9,566 nt of DNA, from NCBI GenBank assembly GCA_029939385.1, contig JAOZSZ010000037.1, positions 1-9,566 of the forward strand. The letters are read 5' to 3'. Positions within the stretch are counted from its first letter, which is position 1. Each line of letters starts with the position of its first letter. The notes beneath the pieces were generated by a model. The model saw only the letters and a list, made by a program, of their open reading frames with translations. It searched no databases and was not told the DNA's origin. The position numbers were made by a program, and so were the translations under genes. Shown piece after piece: positions 8,157-9,566 of the stretch. Source of the stretch: Pontiella sp. (GTDB lineage: Bacteria > Verrucomicrobiota > Kiritimatiellia > Kiritimatiellales > Pontiellaceae).

Positions 8157-8720
8157 CTACAATTCTAGAAAATTATGAAGTAACTTTTTTCCTTCAATCG
8201 TCAGGATCGACTCGGGATGGAACTGAACCCCATGCACAGGATGTTCCTTATGCTGAACCCCCATAATCTCCCCCTCTGCCGTCCATGCGGTGATCTCCAG
8301 GCACTCGGGAAGGGTTTCACGCTCAAGAATTAATGAATGATAACGCGTGGCATCAAAAGGACTCGGGAGTCCTTTAAAAACACTTTTATCATCGTGGAGC
8401 ATGGGGGAAGTTTTCCCATGCATCAAACGAGTGGCTCGAACGACTTTTCCGCCGTAGACCTCGCCGATGGATTGGTGCCCAAGGCAGACCCCAAACAGGG
8501 GAAGGCGCGGGCCAAACTCACGAATGATATCGCAGGAAATCCCCGCTTCTTTCGGCGTGCACGGACCGGGGCTGACGAGCACCTTTTCAGGGTTAAGCGC
8601 CACGGCTTCGGCCACGGTGATTTCATCATTACGAAATACGCGCATCTCCGCGCCCAGCTCGCCGAGATATTGCACAAGGTTGTAGGTAAAAGAGTCGTAA
8701 TTATCTATCACTAAAATCAT
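8157..8720 (-). CDS. trpG: Anthranilate synthase glutaminase subunit (TrpG/PabA type)
   Basis: Class I glutamine amidotransferase that hydrolyses glutamine and passes ammonia to TrpE for anthranilate synthesis, the first step to tryptophan. In many bacteria one such subunit also serves aminodeoxychorismate synthase (PabA role, folate), and this sequence cannot separate the two. The 187 residues show [18 protein letters not shown] (6-23), the oxyanion motif [11 protein letters not shown] (50-60), the nucleophile Cys79 in FGVCLGHQ and His168/Glu170 in VQFHPES, so the triad is complete. The ATG at 8720 is chosen because [11 protein letters not shown] is the family N-terminus and AGGA (8731-8728) lies seven bases upstream. 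An upstream ATG at 8744 would add eight residues encoded by the intergenic palindrome and is unlikely. The gene lies 82 bases downstream of trpE and ends one base from the nadE stop on the opposite strand. Confidence 0.94.
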   Translation of the reverse strand: MILVIDNYDSFTYNLVQYLGELGAEMRVFRNDEITVAEAVALNPEKVLVSPGPCTPKEAGISCDIIREFGPRLPLFGVCLGHQSIGEVYGGKVVRATRLMHGKTSPMLHDDKSVFKGLPSPFDATRYHSLILERETLPECLEITAWTAEGEIMGVQHKEHPVHGVQFHPESILTIEGKKLLHNFLEL

Positions 8721-8738
8721 ATCTAAATCCTGGTTTTC

Positions 8739-8804
8739 AGCCACGGAACAACACGAACATACACGGATTTTTTCTTCTGTGTTTGTCCGTGTTCATCTGT
8801 GGCT
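8739..8804. repeat. 66-base imperfect palindrome in the trpE-trpG gap, with ten-base-phased CAC boxes
   Basis: Arms 8739-8767 and 8776-8804 are inverted copies of 29 bases with 23 matches and six mismatches, around an eight-base T-rich loop (8768-8775). Outer ends are AGCCAC and GTGGCT. CAC occurs at 8742, 8752 and 8762 in the left arm, and GTG at 8779, 8789 and 8799 in the right, each at an exact period of ten. The right arm covers the last two transcribed bases of the trpE stop codon (8804-8803), and the left arm ends eight bases from the trpG SD. As RNA it could fold into a long stem between the two cistrons. Sequences of this 'CCACGGA...CACGGA' style are, from general knowledge, common interspersed intergenic repeats in several bacterial phyla. 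It is not a classical terminator, as no T run follows the stem on the minus strand. Confidence 0.8.
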
Positions 8805-9566
8805 ATTTCCCTGTTCTCGCTGAGTAATAGTGTTTTGCAAGGGCGAGCGCCTTCATCATGCCGCGCGCCTTATTCCGTGTTTCTTCGTATTCATTGATCG
8901 GAACGGAGTCGGCCACAATACCCGCGCCAGCTTGAACGTAAGCCTTGTTCTTGTCGAGGATCACGGTGCGAATGGTAATGGCGGAGTCAAAGTTTCCGTT
9001 ATAGTTAAAATAGCCCACCGCGCCGGCATAGGGACCGCGCTTACTCTTTTCGAGCTCGGCAATAATTTCCATGGCTCTAATTTTCGGTGCACCGCTAACC
9101 GTTCCTGCTGGGAAGCTGGCGCGCATTACATCATATTCATCGTGATCCGGTGACAGCGTTCCGGTCACATCGGAAACAATGTGCATAACGTGGCTGTAAC
9201 GCTCAATCACCATGAGATCGGACACCTCGACCGAGTTAAATTTACAGACACGGCCAATGTCGTTACGTCCGAGATCGACGAGCATAATATGCTCGGCACG
9301 TTCCTTGGGATCGGCCAATAAATCCTTTTCGAGGGCCAGATCCTCCGCAGGGGTTTTACCGCGCGGGCGGGTTCCAGCAATGGGGCGCACCTCGACCTTC
9401 TTGTCTTCGCAACGAACATGGATTTCCGGAGAGGTACCCACAACGGCGCTCTCGCCCATATCGAGGCAAAACATATAAGGAGAGGGATTGATCGAGCGTA
9501 AGGCGCGGTAGACATCGAGCGAGTCGGCCTCATTCTCTACCTCGAACCGCTGCGAAATCACAGTCT
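8803..9566 (-). CDS. trpE: Anthranilate synthase catalytic subunit, C-terminal part (5' end outside window)
   Basis: Chorismate-binding enzyme that, with TrpG-derived ammonia, converts chorismate to anthranilate and pyruvate. The frame is open to the right edge; 253 residues plus the stop TAG (8805-8803) are present, about the C-terminal half of the protein. Counting from the first full codon (Thr, 9564), motifs in order are VISQRFEVE (2-10), PIAGTRPRG (61-69), [10 protein letters not shown] (96-105), [13 protein letters not shown] (125-137), [18 protein letters not shown] (151-168), [10 protein letters not shown] (177-186) and [10 protein letters not shown] (211-220). PIAGTRPRG with DLGRND points to TrpE rather than PabB or MenF. 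An apparent GTG start at 9561 is internal: the preceding residue and the family sequence continue upstream. The N-terminal tryptophan feedback site and any leader or attenuator are beyond the window. It is transcribed toward trpG as a probable operon. Confidence 0.95.
   Translation of the reverse strand, partial: TVISQRFEVENEADSLDVYRALRSINPSPYMFCLDMGESAVVGTSPEIHVRCEDKKVEVRPIAGTRPRGKTPAEDLALEKDLLADPKERAEHIMLVDLGRNDIGRVCKFNSVEVSDLMVIERYSHVMHIVSDVTGTLSPDHDEYDVMRASFPAGTVSGAPKIRAMEIIAELEKSKRGPYAGAVGYFNYNGNFDSAITIRTVILDKNKAYVQAGAGIVADSVPINEYEETRNKARGMMKALALAKHYYSARTGK

Noticed and set aside
8721..8744. Longer trpG with start at 8744
   Set aside because: The extra eight codons come from the intergenic palindrome and SD region; the family N-terminus and a well-spaced AGGA point to 8720.
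9559..9561. GTG at 9561 as the true trpE start
   Set aside because: The frame continues upstream to the window edge and the local sequence matches the internal VISQRFE segment of TrpE, so the gene is simply cut by the window.

Overview
The window looks like a stretch of ordinary bacterial chromosome: it is densely coded, of moderate GC, and carries seven recognisable genes of information processing and core biosynthesis. I see no phage, plasmid, transposase, CRISPR, tRNA or rRNA sequence. The lineage cannot be fixed from the sequence alone. The large SWIM-containing SNF2 helicase and the two kinds of interspersed palindromic repeat would suit a Gram-negative member of the PVC superphylum (Verrucomicrobiota, Kiritimatiellota or Lentisphaerota), but this is a weak inference.

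Layout, left to right. Bases 1-3201 (minus) are one uninterrupted reading frame for a SNF2-family ATPase of at least 1067 residues with an N-terminal SWIM zinc-binding motif; only its last few codons lie outside the window. A 221-base divergent intergenic region follows. On the plus strand come panD (aspartate 1-decarboxylase, beta-alanine for pantothenate/CoA) and, overlapping it by four bases, an RlmL-like THUMP-domain 23S rRNA guanine-N2 methyltransferase. A 60-base gap with a plausible promoter leads to guaB (IMP dehydrogenase), and 27 bases later nadE (glutamine-dependent NAD+ synthetase). One base after the nadE stop, facing it, ends trpG (anthranilate synthase glutaminase subunit, minus). 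Upstream of trpG on the same strand is the C-terminal part of trpE, which runs off the right edge.

How the genes relate: PanD, GuaB, NadE and TrpE/TrpG feed CoA, GMP, NAD+ and tryptophan synthesis. guaB and nadE share a metabolic link, since IMP dehydrogenase reduces NAD+ and NadE makes it. trpE-trpG form a two-subunit enzyme encoded in one probable operon. The pairing of panD with an rRNA methyltransferase has no obvious biochemical logic.

The most interesting structures are not genes. One is a 66-base imperfect palindrome that fills most of the trpE-trpG gap and is built of CAC-containing boxes spaced exactly ten bases apart. The other is a palindromic, REP-like stretch that seems to have been absorbed in frame into the linker between the two domains of NadE. 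I found no convincing evidence of an undescribed multi-gene system.
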